Assembly (NCBI GenBank): GCA_036274895.1
Contig: DASUEU010000008.1
Coordinates: 62,001 to 126,000, forward strand
Source: CALMKX01 sp036274895
GTDB lineage: Bacteria; Acidobacteriota; Thermoanaerobaculia; Multivoradales; SZUA-115
DNA: 64,000 nt
Direction of reading: 5' to 3'
Position numbers and translations under genes: made by a program. This document shows, one piece after another, positions 23,603 to 33,164 of the stretch; positions within the stretch are counted from its first letter, which is position 1, and each line of letters begins with the position of its first letter. Under the pieces are notes generated by a model. The model saw nothing but the letters and a program-made list of their open reading frames with translations, was not told the DNA's origin and did no database searches.

Positions 23603-26044
23603 ATGAGCCTCATCCGCGATGAGATCCGACCCGCCCTGCGTGTGCTCGCGCGGCGGCCCGCCCTGGCCGTCACCTCCATCGTCACCCTGGCGCTCGGCGT
23701 GGGCGCCGCCACGGCCCTCTTCGCGGTGGTCTGGGGCGTGCTGCTGCGCCCCCTGCCCTGGCCCGAGGCGGACCGGCTGGTACAGCTCTCCGAGATCCAT
23801 CCGGGGGGCCAGGGGCAGATCCGCGCTCCCCTGCTCTCGGACCTGACGGCCCGCCCCTGGGCCTGGGAGGGCACGCCGCGCACCATCGAGGGCATCGGGA
23901 TCTGGAGCCGTTCCACGGCGACCGTTCGGCAGGGCGGCGAGCTCGAGCGCCTGCCGTCGGCCTCCTTCTCACCGATCGTCTTCGACCTGCTGCGGGCCCG
24001 GCCGGCCGCCGGCCGCCTCTTCCTCCCCGAGGACGCACAACCACAAGCGGCGCCGGTGGTGGTGCTTTCGGCCGGCTTCTGGCGGGATCGCTTCGCGAGC
24101 AGCGGGGACGTGCTGGGCCAGACCCTCGAGATCGACGGCAAGGCTCACCTGGTGGTCGGCGTGGCGGCAGAGGGCTTCGGCTTTCCCGACCGCGAGCCGC
24201 GGCTCTACCTCCCCTATCCGGTGCCCCTGGGCGGGGAGGGCTCGATCACCGTCTTCGGCGCCCTGGCCCGCTTGAAGCCCGGCGTGACCCTCGCCCAGGC
24301 GGAGGCCGAGGGCACGGGGGCCGCCCGCAGCGTCGAGCGGCCGATGGTGGCCGACCTGCTCTTCGGCAAGGGAGGGCCTGTCCAGGTGCGGGCCACCCGT
24401 TACCTGGACCAGCTCACGGCGTCGGTGCGCCCCGCCCTCTGGGTGCTCTCCGTGGCCGTGGCCCTGCTCCTCCTGGTCGCCTCGGCCAACGTCGCCAACC
24501 TCCTGCTCTCCCACGGTATCTCCCGCCAGCGCGAGCTCGCCGTGCGCGCGGCCCTCGGCGCCGGCCGGCGGCGCCTGCTGCGCCAGGTGCTCACCGAGAG
24601 CCTGCTGCTCTCGCTCGCCGGGGGTGGCCTGGGCCTCTTGCTCGCCGCCATCGTGGTGGGAGTGCTCCCCAGCCTGGCTCCCTCGGGCTTTCCCCGCCTG
24701 GATGATGTCCGCCTGGACGGGGGGATCGCCGCTTTCGCCCTGCTCCTCGCCATCGGCTCGGGTCTCCTCGCCGGCTTGGTGCCCGCCCTGCGCGTTTCCG
24801 CCGACCAGCTCGTCGGCCGGTTGCGCGACGGCGACAAAGGCGCCACCGGGGGCCGCGGGCTTCGGCTACGCAACGGCCTCCTGGTGCTCGAGGCGGCCCT
24901 CTGCCTGGTGCTGCTGGTGGGAGCCGCCTTGCTCGGCCGCAGCTTCGCCAGCCTGCTCGCCGTGGATGCCGGCTACGACCCGCAGAACGTGCTGGCCGTG
25001 CGCCTCGTTCAAGCCGACGGCAACGACGAGGAGGGCATCGAGCCGTCGGCGGTGACCGCGCTGCTCGAACGGCTGCGCGGCCTGCCCGGCGTGGCGGCGG
25101 CCGGCGCCGGCAACATGATGCCGTTCTCGCGCAACACGGCGATCGCCGCGGCCGGCCTGCCCTGGACCGGAGCCGACGGCCAGCCGGTGGTGGCGAGGGC
25201 CCGCTTCTACCGGGTCACGCCGGGCTATGCCGAGGCTCTCGGGTTGCGCCGGCGGGACGGCCGCCTGCTCGCCGCCGGTGACGAGGCGGCCTCACCCCGG
25301 CCGTTCCTGGTCAACGAGGACTTCGTGCGCAGCTTCCTGCCGGCCGACAGGAAGGCCGTGGGCCTGCAGCTGACCGGGGCGTTCGGCGAGGAGGGCATGG
25401 TCTCGGAGATCGTCGGCGTGATCGGCAACGTGCTCAAGGAGGGGCTGGACGCCGAAGCGCGGCCGGAGGTTTACTTCGTGGCCGGCGGGGATGCCCGCTG
25501 GAGCACGGAGCTGGACCTGGCCGTGCGGGCCAGCGGCGACCCGGGTGCACTGGGCTCCAGTCTGCGCCAGCTGGTGCGCGAGGTGGATCCTCGGCTGGTG
25601 GTCGACGCCCTGACCACCCTCGAGACCCAGGTCGCCGAGTCGGTGAGCAAGCCCCGCTTCGCCACCACCATCCTGGTGGTCTTCTCGGCGGTGGCCCTGG
25701 CCCTGGCGGCCATCGGGCTCTACGGCGCCCTCTCCTACGCCGTGTCGCTGCGCCGGCGAGAGCTGGGAGTGCGCGCGGCCCTGGGCGCCGAGCGGAGCGA
25801 CCTGCTGCGCCTGGTCCTGCGCCAGGGCCTGGGGGTGACCGCCGCGGGCGTGGCCGTGGGCCTTGTGGCGGCCGCCGCCTCCACCCGACTGATGGCGAGC
25901 CTGCTCTTCGGAGTCACCGCCTGGGATGCCGTGGCCTTCACGACCGCGCCCCTGCTGCTCTTGCTCGTGGCCACCATCGCCTCCCTCGTCCCCGCCCGCC
26001 GGGCCGCAGCTTCGGATCCGGCGGTGGTGTTGCGGGGGGAGTGA
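23603..26044 (+). CDS. ADOP-type ABC transporter permease (MacB/FtsX-like)
   Basis: An 813-residue orphan permease with no ATPase domain or ATPase gene nearby. Order: first membrane helix (about 22-45, with TLALGVGAATALFAVVWGVLLRPLPWPEADRLV split across it), MacB-type periplasmic core, FtsX three-helix domain (about 275-400), a linker with GLRLRNGLLVLEAAL, a second periplasmic core and a second FtsX domain ending in VPARRAAASDPAVVLRGE. This double layout is the acidobacterial duplicated orphan permease family. The substrate is unknown; relatives are thought to act in efflux or envelope transport. It is the strongest taxonomic hint in the window. Confidence 0.93.
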   Translation: MSLIRDEIRPALRVLARRPALAVTSIVTLALGVGAATALFAVVWGVLLRPLPWPEADRLVQLSEIHPGGQGQIRAPLLSDLTARPWAWEGTPRTIEGIGIWSRSTATVRQGGELERLPSASFSPIVFDLLRARPAAGRLFLPEDAQPQAAPVVVLSAGFWRDRFASSGDVLGQTLEIDGKAHLVVGVAAEGFGFPDREPRLYLPYPVPLGGEGSITVFGALARLKPGVTLAQAEAEGTGAARSVERPMVADLLFGKGGPVQVRATRYLDQLTASVRPALWVLSVAVALLLLVASANVANLLLSHGISRQRELAVRAALGAGRRRLLRQVLTESLLLSLAGGGLGLLLAAIVVGVLPSLAPSGFPRLDDVRLDGGIAAFALLLAIGSGLLAGLVPALRVSADQLVGRLRDGDKGATGGRGLRLRNGLLVLEAALCLVLLVGAALLGRSFASLLAVDAGYDPQNVLAVRLVQADGNDEEGIEPSAVTALLERLRGLPGVAAAGAGNMMPFSRNTAIAAAGLPWTGADGQPVVARARFYRVTPGYAEALGLRRRDGRLLAAGDEAASPRPFLVNEDFVRSFLPADRKAVGLQLTGAFGEEGMVSEIVGVIGNVLKEGLDAEARPEVYFVAGGDARWSTELDLAVRASGDPGALGSSLRQLVREVDPRLVVDALTTLETQVAESVSKPRFATTILVVFSAVALALAAIGLYGALSYAVSLRRRELGVRAALGAERSDLLRLVLRQGLGVTAAGVAVGLVAAAASTRLMASLLFGVTAWDAVAFTTAPLLLLLVATIASLVPARRAAASDPAVVLRGE

Positions 26045-26054
26045 AGGGCTCTGA

Positions 26055-26540
26055 CTACTCGCCGACCTCTCGGAGCGCGTAACTGAGCACTCGGTCAGAA
26101 AGGTACATTCCCGCCTCCCTCATGGACTCGAGGACAGGTCGGGCCTTCGGCAGAAAACCGCGCTGTTTGGCCAGGAGCACCAGCCCGAGGGTGCCGTGCA
26201 TCGGGATGCCCAGCACTTCAGCACAATTACGCGCCGCCAGGTCGTCGAGGATCGCTTCCGATCCCGGGTGGTGGAGACACCAGGCGAGAACCGACGACTC
26301 CCCGAGACCGAGGTCCCAGTTCAGGACGTTCTCCGGAGTAGGAGGCGGTTCCACGACCTCCAACCAGCTTGTCGAGGTCACCGCACGGGCGGTCGGATCA
26401 GTAGGACCACGCTGCAGGATCTCCTCAGCCACGGGCCGCGGCACCACGACCTCTTCCGAGACGAGCCGCAGGAGGTCCAGGAAGTTGCTTTGGGCGAGGA
26501 AGATCAAAGGTGAAGGGTTGACGGCCGAGCGTTCAGCCAC
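26055..26540 (-). CDS. DUF3368 PIN-like toxin
   Basis: A 161-residue protein with the DUF3368 features NPSPLIFLAQSNFLDLL, VVPRPVAEEIL, LGLGESSVLAWCL and AILDDLAARNCAEVLGIPMHGTLGLVLLAK. The acidic residues of the PIN nuclease fold are present (Glu in LGESS, Asp-Asp in ILDDLAAR). It follows and overlaps (8 bases) an UPF0175 gene, the standard antitoxin partner. Predicted RNase toxin; activity is inferred from the family. Confidence 0.88.
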   Translation of the reverse strand: MAERSAVNPSPLIFLAQSNFLDLLRLVSEEVVVPRPVAEEILQRGPTDPTARAVTSTSWLEVVEPPPTPENVLNWDLGLGESSVLAWCLHHPGSEAILDDLAARNCAEVLGIPMHGTLGLVLLAKQRGFLPKARPVLESMREAGMYLSDRVLSYALREVGE

Positions 26541-26784
26541 GATCCAGCTCTCGCTTCAGCTGGCCAAAATCGACGACAAAGGCGTCCACACCCTGGCGAG
26601 CGAGGGCCATCAGGAAGTCCGTACGATCCAGGCCGGCAATGCGAGCGGCCTTCTCCTGGGACACCTGGCCCCGCGAGTACCAATGGATCGCCGCAGCCAG
26701 CCGGAGCTCCTTGGCGAAATCCTCGGGAGAGCGGCGGAGCGCGGAGAAAACGTCCTCGGGTAGCTCGAGTGTCAAGGTGGCCAT
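26533..26784 (-). CDS. UPF0175 antitoxin
   Basis: An 83-residue protein beginning MATLTLELPEDVFSALRRSPEDFAKELRLAAAIHWY, followed by YSRGQVSQEKAARIAGLDRTDFLMALAR, the helix-turn-helix of UPF0175 antitoxins. The ATG at 26784 is preferred over an upstream one because similarity begins there and a GGAG sequence lies 10 bases before it. It is paired with the overlapping DUF3368 toxin. Confidence 0.88.
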   Translation of the reverse strand: MATLTLELPEDVFSALRRSPEDFAKELRLAAAIHWYSRGQVSQEKAARIAGLDRTDFLMALARQGVDAFVVDFGQLKRELDRG

Positions 26785-26847
26785 GGCGTGCTCCGGAAGA
26801 GAGTACAAGAGAGTGGCTTCTCTCGCGTGGTGTGATCCAGGTCCCGG

Positions 26848-27096
26848 CTAGATTCCGCTGCGCCGTACGACACGCAGGCCTGGCCGCCCATCGACAGGTG
26901 GGCGACCCGATGTCTGCGGATCGTAGAAAGGGCTCTGCGGATCGGGCTCGGGATCAAGGGACCCTCCCATGGCCACGTAGTGGTGCCAGAGGCGGGCGCT
27001 CTCCTCCCAACGCTCCCGGGGCGACAGCCGAGCCCAGTCCGCCCACTCCGGCCCGTAGAGATCCTCGATGGCGATCACACTCGAGGATGCTAGCAC
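26848..27096 (-). CDS. Small conserved hypothetical protein
   Basis: An 82-residue protein with a GTG start (an internal GTG at 27078 is possible). The segment LSPRERWEESARLWHHYVAMGGSLDPEPDPQSPFYDPQ is a recurrent pattern in small proteins of many genomes, often beside a nucleotidyltransferase gene, which is absent here. No catalytic motif is recognised. It lies 63 bases upstream of the UPF0175 antitoxin on the same strand and may share its transcript. Confidence 0.65.
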   Translation of the reverse strand: MLASSSVIAIEDLYGPEWADWARLSPRERWEESARLWHHYVAMGGSLDPEPDPQSPFYDPQTSGRPPVDGRPGLRVVRRSGI

Positions 27097-27143
27097 GCTG
27101 CTCTCGACCCCCTACTTCCGCTCCGGCTCGGGCGGCGCACCGG

Positions 27144-28187
27144 CTACGGCCGTGGGTGGCGCTCGAAGAACTCCACGGCTTCGGTGGTGCCGTCGAAGCC
27201 GGCGCTCTCGAGGTCCGGCCAGGTGTGGCCGACGTTCTCGAGCGAGATGCCGACCACCTCCGTGCCGGCCAGACAGCCGGCATGGCTGCGCCGGAAGACG
27301 GCGCCGCGCTCCCCCCGGCTGCTGCGAACCGTACCCAGTTGGCGGCAACCGTCGTTGGCCACCCAGAGGGCCATCGAAGCCTCGAACGAGAGGTCGAAGC
27401 GCTCGGCGTTGTCGCTGCTGAAGCCGCCGCGGTAAGAGACGTTGGTGTCCGCGATGCCGTGGATCATGAGGATCGGCATTGGTGCCTCGGGCACCACGGT
27501 CGCCACCGGGCTCGCGAGGTCGAAGCTGCCGCCGATCGTGCCGCTGAGGACGGCCACCGAGGCGAAGACCTCGGACGCTTCCGCCGCCAGCAGGTGGGTC
27601 AGCATGCCGCCGTTCGAGAAGCCCACGGCGTGGATGCGCCGGGGATCCACGGCCAGGCCGGCCTCGAAGCTGCGCACCAGGGCGAGCACGAAGTCCACGT
27701 CGCTTTGCCCCTGGAGGAAGACCTCTCCACAGCAGTGCACGGCCTTCCAGCCCGAGGCGCCCCGGTTGTCGACGCCGTCCTGGCCGTTCGGGAAGATGAC
27801 CAGGAACGTCTTCGCGTCGGCCAAAGCCAGCAGATCGGTTCTCGAATCGGCCATGTTGAACATGCCGCCACCCCCGCCGTGGAGGGCGATCACGAGGCGG
27901 CTCGGCACGGCGGGGTCGTAGCCCACGGGGACGTAGTACAGGGCCCAGCGCGTGAGACCGCCCGCCTGCACCGAGACCTCGTGGAGCCCGGGCGAAGCGT
28001 CGAGGCCGGGGCCGGAGCCCGGCGTGGCGAGCAGGGGCGCTTCCGGGCTCGCCACCCGAGGGCCGAGCTGGCCGCCGGGCAGCTCGCGGCCCGCGCCATC
28101 GGCCCCGGCAGCGGCGGCCAGGGACAGCCAGGAGACGAAGAGCAAGGACGACGAGCGGCGGCGAGTCCGCCGGGCCGGGAGGATCAT
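27144..28187 (-). CDS. Secreted esterase of the LpqC/PHB-depolymerase type
   Basis: A 347-residue alpha/beta hydrolase with a signal peptide (residues 8-29). The oxyanion loop LVIALHGGGGGMFNMADS, nucleophile elbow GFSNGGMLTHLL (Ser), an Asp after ILMIHGIADTNVSY, and the His in GHTWPDL make up the catalytic set. Two Cys in HCCGE and further Cys suggest extracellular disulfides. Related enzymes include feruloyl esterases and polyhydroxybutyrate depolymerases, so a polyester or plant-type ester is likely. It is on its own transcript. Confidence 0.9.
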   Translation of the reverse strand: MILPARRTRRRSSSLLFVSWLSLAAAAGADGAGRELPGGQLGPRVASPEAPLLATPGSGPGLDASPGLHEVSVQAGGLTRWALYYVPVGYDPAVPSRLVIALHGGGGGMFNMADSRTDLLALADAKTFLVIFPNGQDGVDNRGASGWKAVHCCGEVFLQGQSDVDFVLALVRSFEAGLAVDPRRIHAVGFSNGGMLTHLLAAEASEVFASVAVLSGTIGGSFDLASPVATVVPEAPMPILMIHGIADTNVSYRGGFSSDNAERFDLSFEASMALWVANDGCRQLGTVRSSRGERGAVFRRSHAGCLAGTEVVGISLENVGHTWPDLESAGFDGTTEAVEFFERHPRP

Positions 28188-28263
28188 CGCAAGGGCTCCG
28201 AAGCGCGGAGACTACACCACCCCCGTCCCGACCGCGATCGGCCGGGGCGGGGAAGAGGTGGGG

Positions 28264-30504
28264 CTACGGATCGTCGGGCGGGAAAACGCAGAAGTCCGTG
28301 CCGGGCAGCGTGAAGCACTGCTCTACCGAGCAGCACTCCCGGAAGCGCTCGTCGTGGGTCGAGAACAGCAGGCAGATCCGGGCCCCGGGCACGGCGTCCG
28401 GCCCGCTGATCGAGACCGTCCCGCTCAAGGTCTGGCCGTAGACCAGGCTCTGGTTGAACACCGCCGGCGTCACAGTCAGGTTCTGGCCCGGCGAGGGCAC
28501 CACGAAGAGGTGGGCCCCGGTCACTCCCGCCAGGTGCTGCCAGAGGAAGCTCAGATCGTAGGAGGGCGGGGCGCCCGCGATGCAGGTCAACGACGAGTCG
28601 AGCAGCTGGCCGCAGTCGCAGGTGGGGATGTCGATCGTCACCGGGATCGAGCAGCAGCGCTCGAGGTTCTCGTTGTGCAGACTGAGCTGGAAACTCGCGG
28701 CACTCCCCGGCAGCAGACCGACGAGGGAGAAGGAGATCGTCACGGTCTCCCCAGGCACGATCGGATCCGCCGAGAAGTCGAGGTGGTCTCCGAACGGCGC
28801 GAAGACCCCGGCCGGTAGGTTGCTCAGGAACACGTGGACGATGTCGTCGGGGGTCTCGTTGACGATCGTCACCTGCACGAAGATGCCGCCGGGCCTGTCC
28901 GTCACGCACGTGAGCTCAACGTCGATGATCCGGCCGCAAGGGGGCTTGCAGGAACGTCGAAAGACTTCGACATCCCCGATCCGAGACTTGTCCAGCACCG
29001 TGAGGTTGTTGTTCAGGTCGATGGCATAGACGTTGGTCGCGGTGCCGAAGGTGTTCCCCGAAGGCGGAAGGCCGGCCAGGCCATAGACGAGGGCATTGCT
29101 GGGCCCGAGCAGTTGCTCGCCGGTGGCCCAGACGCTCTCGTCGCATGCGCGCTCGGCCACCGGCTGGCCTGCAACGTACTGGAACGTCTCGAAACCGTAA
29201 TCGGCTCCTCCCTCGGCGTTGGCCCGGACCGATAGTGCACCCACCGTGAGAGGTGGCTGGGTGATCGGAGCGATGCTGGCAGCGCCGACGTGATAGATCT
29301 TCGGGTTCGCCACGTCCCAGCCCTGAGAGGCACCGCTCAGCTCCAGGACCCGTGACCGATGGCCCACGCTGGCGCTCACCAGGTTCGGCCCGACGTCGCT
29401 GTTACTCATCGTCCGCTCGGAGATCAGCATGCGGCCGTCGGCGGCGAAGGCGAGGTCGGAGATCGGGCTGGAGTAGAAGGCGAGGCTCGGTCCAGAGCCC
29501 TTGGTGAGGGTCTGCCCGAGGCTGACCTCCAACACGGGCTGACCGACGAGACTGCCGTCCACCGAGCTGATGCCGATCGAGTAGATCTCATTTGGATCAC
29601 TCCGACCGTCATTTCGCGCGTCGTTGGCCCAGACGCTGTAATAGAGCCGGCCCTCGAAAGTCTCGACGGCCCAGGGCCGGCAGCCGAGCCGAGCGAACCC
29701 GGAGTTACCGCTGGGGGAATGGGAGCTATAGGCGGCGGACATGATGCCGCCGTCGCTGTAGGGCCGCCCGAGGGCCTGACAGTGATTGAAGGGAGAGCCG
29801 ATCCAGCTCACCGGCAGGCTCGGATTGGTGGCTGGGCCGGGTAGCCGATAGATCAGGCCATCCTCGAAGTTGGTGACGAAGAACTGGTCGTGCTCACGGT
29901 GGTAGGCGACATCGCCGAGCCCGGGGCCTACCAGATCGGCCGAGCCCGCGTTACCGTTGGGCAGGTGAGCGTAGGGCAGAATGGCTCCGGTGACACCGTC
30001 CAGCCGATAGACCGTGCCGGCGCCACCGGTCAGGCCGAGCATCCCAGGCACCGGGCCGCTCGGGCTGCGGAAGAGTCCATAGGTGGTGGAGGCGGCGACG
30101 TAGACGTTCGGTGGGCTCTCGCCGTCCAGGGTGATGCCGAACACTTGCCCGAGGTTCAGTGCGTTCCACTTCTGCGAGCTGGCGTCATTGTGGAAGATGT
30201 CCGCTCCCCAGTTCTGCCCCGGGCTGATCGGAAAAGCCTTCGGATCGCGGACATCGACCAGGGCGACGACGGGGCTGTCGGTAGCGAGACCCGAGCTGGG
30301 ATTCGCTGCGATGTTGAAGTCCGAGAAGCAAGTTGCGACCGCCTGACCTTCCAGGATCGGGAGCGTCAGGGTACTGGACAGGTCCAGCAGGCTGGCCTCT
30401 TGCTGACCGGCGGCCGGATCACCGGCGGCTGCGGTGGCGGCCACCAGGGCCGTGGCGACCGCCGCCATGACCCAGAAGCGGCTCCTTTTCGATGCGTTGC
30501 TCAT
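28264..30504 (-). CDS. Large secreted protein with propeller-like region and two Cys-rich repeats
   Basis: A 746-residue exported protein with a signal peptide (residues 8-27). The first two thirds contain repeated propeller-like strands (VYRLDGVTGAILPYAHLP, LGDVAYHREHDQFFVTNFEDGLIYRL, ISDLAFAADGRMLISERTM). The C-terminus holds two tandem repeats of about 110 residues: 523-630 starting CGRIIDVELTC and 631-746 starting CGQLLDSSLTC, each with a late Cys-Cys pair (ERCCSI, RECCSV), probably Ig-like and disulfide-bonded. GC content is lower than the neighbours. Function unknown; an extracellular binding or adhesion role is plausible. GGGAGGAA precedes the ATG. Confidence 0.75.
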   Translation of the reverse strand: MSNASKRSRFWVMAAVATALVAATAAAGDPAAGQQEASLLDLSSTLTLPILEGQAVATCFSDFNIAANPSSGLATDSPVVALVDVRDPKAFPISPGQNWGADIFHNDASSQKWNALNLGQVFGITLDGESPPNVYVAASTTYGLFRSPSGPVPGMLGLTGGAGTVYRLDGVTGAILPYAHLPNGNAGSADLVGPGLGDVAYHREHDQFFVTNFEDGLIYRLPGPATNPSLPVSWIGSPFNHCQALGRPYSDGGIMSAAYSSHSPSGNSGFARLGCRPWAVETFEGRLYYSVWANDARNDGRSDPNEIYSIGISSVDGSLVGQPVLEVSLGQTLTKGSGPSLAFYSSPISDLAFAADGRMLISERTMSNSDVGPNLVSASVGHRSRVLELSGASQGWDVANPKIYHVGAASIAPITQPPLTVGALSVRANAEGGADYGFETFQYVAGQPVAERACDESVWATGEQLLGPSNALVYGLAGLPPSGNTFGTATNVYAIDLNNNLTVLDKSRIGDVEVFRRSCKPPCGRIIDVELTCVTDRPGGIFVQVTIVNETPDDIVHVFLSNLPAGVFAPFGDHLDFSADPIVPGETVTISFSLVGLLPGSAASFQLSLHNENLERCCSIPVTIDIPTCDCGQLLDSSLTCIAGAPPSYDLSFLWQHLAGVTGAHLFVVPSPGQNLTVTPAVFNQSLVYGQTLSGTVSISGPDAVPGARICLLFSTHDERFRECCSVEQCFTLPGTDFCVFPPDDP

Positions 30505-30604
30505 AGCTCATTCCTCCCGCGCGAGCGAGAGACCGGGAATCGTCCCCGGCCTCCGTTCGTGCTGGAGGGAACAAGTCCCTTCCGAGCGGGTTTGTTTACT
30601 CCCC

Positions 30605-32539
30605 CTACTCCACCGCCAACGCGATCTGGTGGGCGCAGGCTTCGAGGAGGTGGAGCTGTTCGGGGGAGGTCAGGAGCTTGGCCGAGGCGGGGTGGAGGCC
30701 GAGGACTCCGACCATGCCGCGGGAGGTGGCCAGCGGCACGTAGAGGCCCACGGCCGCGGGCAGGGTGTCGGTGGTGCGGCCGGCCATCCGGCCATGGTCG
30801 AAGCTCCACTGGGCCACCGCATGCTCGCGGTCGGTCAGGCGGTAGGTCACGCTCTCGGCCGCCTTCTCCACCAGCCGCCCGTCGCCATCGGGCAGCAGCA
30901 AGATGACCTGCGACAGGAACACCGAGCTGATGTTGCGGGCTGCGGCCTGCAGCACCTCGTCCGGCCCGGCGGCCCGGGCGAGGTCCCGCGACAGGGCGTA
31001 GAGGGCGGCGGTGCGCGCCTCCCGCTCCCGGGAGGCCACGACCTGGAGGCGCAGCCGGGCGGTCAAGGTGGCGATCAAGAGGGCCGTGCCCAGCATCACG
31101 GCGAAGGTCACCAGGTACTGCGTGTCGCTGACGGCGAAGGTCAGGTAGGGCTCGACGAAGAAGAAGTCGAACGCCGCCACGGACAGGATCGACGCCGTCA
31201 GCGCCGGGCCGCGGCCGAAGAAGAACGACGTGAGGACCACCCCGAGCAGGTAGACCATCACCAGGTTGGCTTCCTCGAAGGCCGGAAAAAGGGCGTGGGA
31301 GATCAGGGTCGCGAGGGTGGTGACGGCGACGCCGGCCAGGTGGCGGATCCACGCCCGCGGGCGAGCGTCCGGACGGGCGGGCACGGCCGCCATCTCCTCG
31401 GCCTCTCCCGACAGCACGTAGACGTCGATCTCCTCGCCGCTGCGCACCAGGGCGTCGCGCACCGAGCCGAAGAGCAGATCGGCGAGGCGCGAGCGCCCGG
31501 GCCGGCCGACCACGATCTTCGAGACGTTGCGCCGCCGGGCGTACCGCAGGATCTCCTCCGCCGGCCTCGCCCCCGACAGCACCACCGTCTCGGCGCCCAG
31601 CTGCTCGGCCAGGCGCAGGGTCTGCCACAGCCGATCGCGGTCGGCCTGGGGGCGGGCCAGCTCCTTGGGGGTCTCGACGTGCACCACCACCCACTCGGCC
31701 TTGAGCGTCTCGGCCAGCCGCGCGCCCGCTCGCACCAGCCGCGCCGCGGAAGGCCCCGAAGCCACCGCCACCAGCAGCCGCTCGGCCACCGGCCAGGTCT
31801 CGGTGACCCCGTGCAGCTGCCGGTAGCGCTGCATCTCGCCATCCACCCGCTCGGCGGTGGTGCGCAGGGCCAGCTCGCGCAGGGCGATCAGGTTGCCCCG
31901 GCGGAAGAAGCTCGAAACCGCCCGCCGCGCCTGCTCCGGCACGTAGACCTTGCCCTCGGAGAGGCGGCGCAGCAGCTCCTCGGGGGGCAGGTCCACCAGC
32001 TCCACCTGGTCGGCGCGGGCGAAGAAGGAGTCCGGCACGGTCTCGCGCACGGTGACGCCGGTGATCTTGCCCACCAGGTCGTTCAGGCTCTCGAGGTGCT
32101 GGACGTTGACCGTGGTGAAGACGTCGATGCCCGCGGCCAGCAACTCCTCGACGTCCTGCCAGCGCTTGGCGTGGCGGCAGCCGGCAGCGTTGGTGTGGGC
32201 CAGCTCGTCGACCAGCAGCAGCCCCGGCCGGCGGGCCAGGGCGGCGTCGAGATCGAACTCGAGGAGGGTGATGCCGCGGTGCTCGAGCCGGCGGGGGGCC
32301 AGGCGCTCGAGCCCCTCGAGCAGGGCCTCGGTCTCCTTGCGGCCGTGGGTCTCCACCCAGCCCACGGCCACGTCCTCGCCGCCGCGCTGCAGCTCGCGGG
32401 CGGCCTCGAGCATGGCGAAGGTCTTGCCCACCCCGGCGGTGGCGCCGAAGAAGACCTTGAGCTTGCCCCGCTTCTCGCGCTCTTCCTCCTCGCGGGCGAG
32501 GGCCAGCAGGGCCTCCGGGTCGGGGCGCTCGTCGCTCAC
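30605..32539 (-). CDS. kdpD: KdpD sensor lacking the histidine kinase domain
   Basis: A 644-residue protein with a GTG start overlapping the kdpC stop (GTGA). Order: KdpD N-terminal domain with Walker A GATAGVGKT (about 32-40) and ELAHTNAAG, a universal-stress-like domain (about 250-370), four DUF4118 membrane helices (about 400-490), and a GAF domain that ends the protein at HQIALAVE. No HisKA or ATPase domain follows; the frame stops cleanly there and no continuation is found. Full KdpD is about 900 residues. It can sense K+ or turgor signals but cannot phosphorylate KdpE by itself. A separate kinase at 41916-43394 may supply that function. Confidence 0.93.
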   Translation of the reverse strand: MSDERPDPEALLALAREEEEREKRGKLKVFFGATAGVGKTFAMLEAARELQRGGEDVAVGWVETHGRKETEALLEGLERLAPRRLEHRGITLLEFDLDAALARRPGLLLVDELAHTNAAGCRHAKRWQDVEELLAAGIDVFTTVNVQHLESLNDLVGKITGVTVRETVPDSFFARADQVELVDLPPEELLRRLSEGKVYVPEQARRAVSSFFRRGNLIALRELALRTTAERVDGEMQRYRQLHGVTETWPVAERLLVAVASGPSAARLVRAGARLAETLKAEWVVVHVETPKELARPQADRDRLWQTLRLAEQLGAETVVLSGARPAEEILRYARRRNVSKIVVGRPGRSRLADLLFGSVRDALVRSGEEIDVYVLSGEAEEMAAVPARPDARPRAWIRHLAGVAVTTLATLISHALFPAFEEANLVMVYLLGVVLTSFFFGRGPALTASILSVAAFDFFFVEPYLTFAVSDTQYLVTFAVMLGTALLIATLTARLRLQVVASREREARTAALYALSRDLARAAGPDEVLQAAARNISSVFLSQVILLLPDGDGRLVEKAAESVTYRLTDREHAVAQWSFDHGRMAGRTTDTLPAAVGLYVPLATSRGMVGVLGLHPASAKLLTSPEQLHLLEACAHQIALAVE

Positions 32540-33141
32540 GGCCGGTTCTCGGCCGCCAACCGCTCGAGGGCCAGATTCAAGGCCAGCACGTTCACCCGCG
32601 GCTCCCCCAGCAGGCCCAGCTGGCGGCCCTCGACGTGACGCTCGACCAGGGCGCGCACGGTCGCGGCGGGCAGGCCGCGGGCGGCGGCCACCCGCTCGAC
32701 CTGCCAGAAAGCAGCCGCCGGGCTGACGTGGGGGTCGAGACCGCTCGCCGAGGTGGTCAGCAGGTCGAGGGGCGGCGGTCCCTCTGCCTGGGGATGCGCT
32801 GCCTCGAGCCGCGCCTTCTCGGCCCTCACCCGCGCGAGCAGGGCCGGGTTGGTGGGGCCGAGGTTCGAGCCGGTCGAGGCCGCCGCGTCGTAGGGCATGC
32901 GGCCGGTGGCGCTCGGCCGGCTCCAGAAGAAGCCCTCGCCGGCAAACGGCTGGCCGATCAGCTCGGAGCCCACGGACCGGCCGCCCGCCGCCACCAGCGA
33001 GCCGTTGGCTTGGGCGGGAAACAGGGCCTGGCTGATGCCGGTCACGGTCAAGGGATAGAGGAAGCCGGTCATCACCGTGAAGGCGAGGACCAAGACCAAG
33101 GCAGGGCGCCAGACCGGGGCGGGAGGCAGGGTGTCGGACAT
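32536..33141 (-). CDS. kdpC: Potassium-transporting ATPase subunit C
   Basis: A 201-residue KdpC with one N-terminal membrane helix (about 10-33, VLVLAFTVMTGFLYPLTVTG) and the family motifs GRSVGSELIGQPF, FWSRPSATG and the C-terminal NVLALNLAL. KdpC stabilises the KdpFABC complex on the periplasmic side. The ATG at 33141 has GGAG 7 bases upstream; an in-frame ATG at 33153 is an alternative. It overlaps kdpD and follows kdpB. Confidence 0.95.
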   Translation of the reverse strand: MSDTLPPAPVWRPALVLVLAFTVMTGFLYPLTVTGISQALFPAQANGSLVAAGGRSVGSELIGQPFAGEGFFWSRPSATGRMPYDAAASTGSNLGPTNPALLARVRAEKARLEAAHPQAEGPPPLDLLTTSASGLDPHVSPAAAFWQVERVAAARGLPAATVRALVERHVEGRQLGLLGEPRVNVLALNLALERLAAENRP

Positions 33142-33164
33142 CACGGGCTCCATGGCGAACGAGC

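Noticed and set aside
26769..28313. 514-codon plus-strand frame opposite the esterase
   Set aside because: Antisense shadow; no signal, no motifs, covers several minus-strand genes.
30568..30590. Hairpin GGAGGGA-ACAAG-TCCCTTC after kdpD
   Set aside because: Stem is short with one G-T pair and no following T-run in the direction of kdpD, so I do not call it a terminator.
30434..32638. 734-codon plus-strand frame opposite kdpD
   Set aside because: His/Gly/Gln-rich composition without any recognisable motif, while the minus strand encodes KdpD with Walker A.
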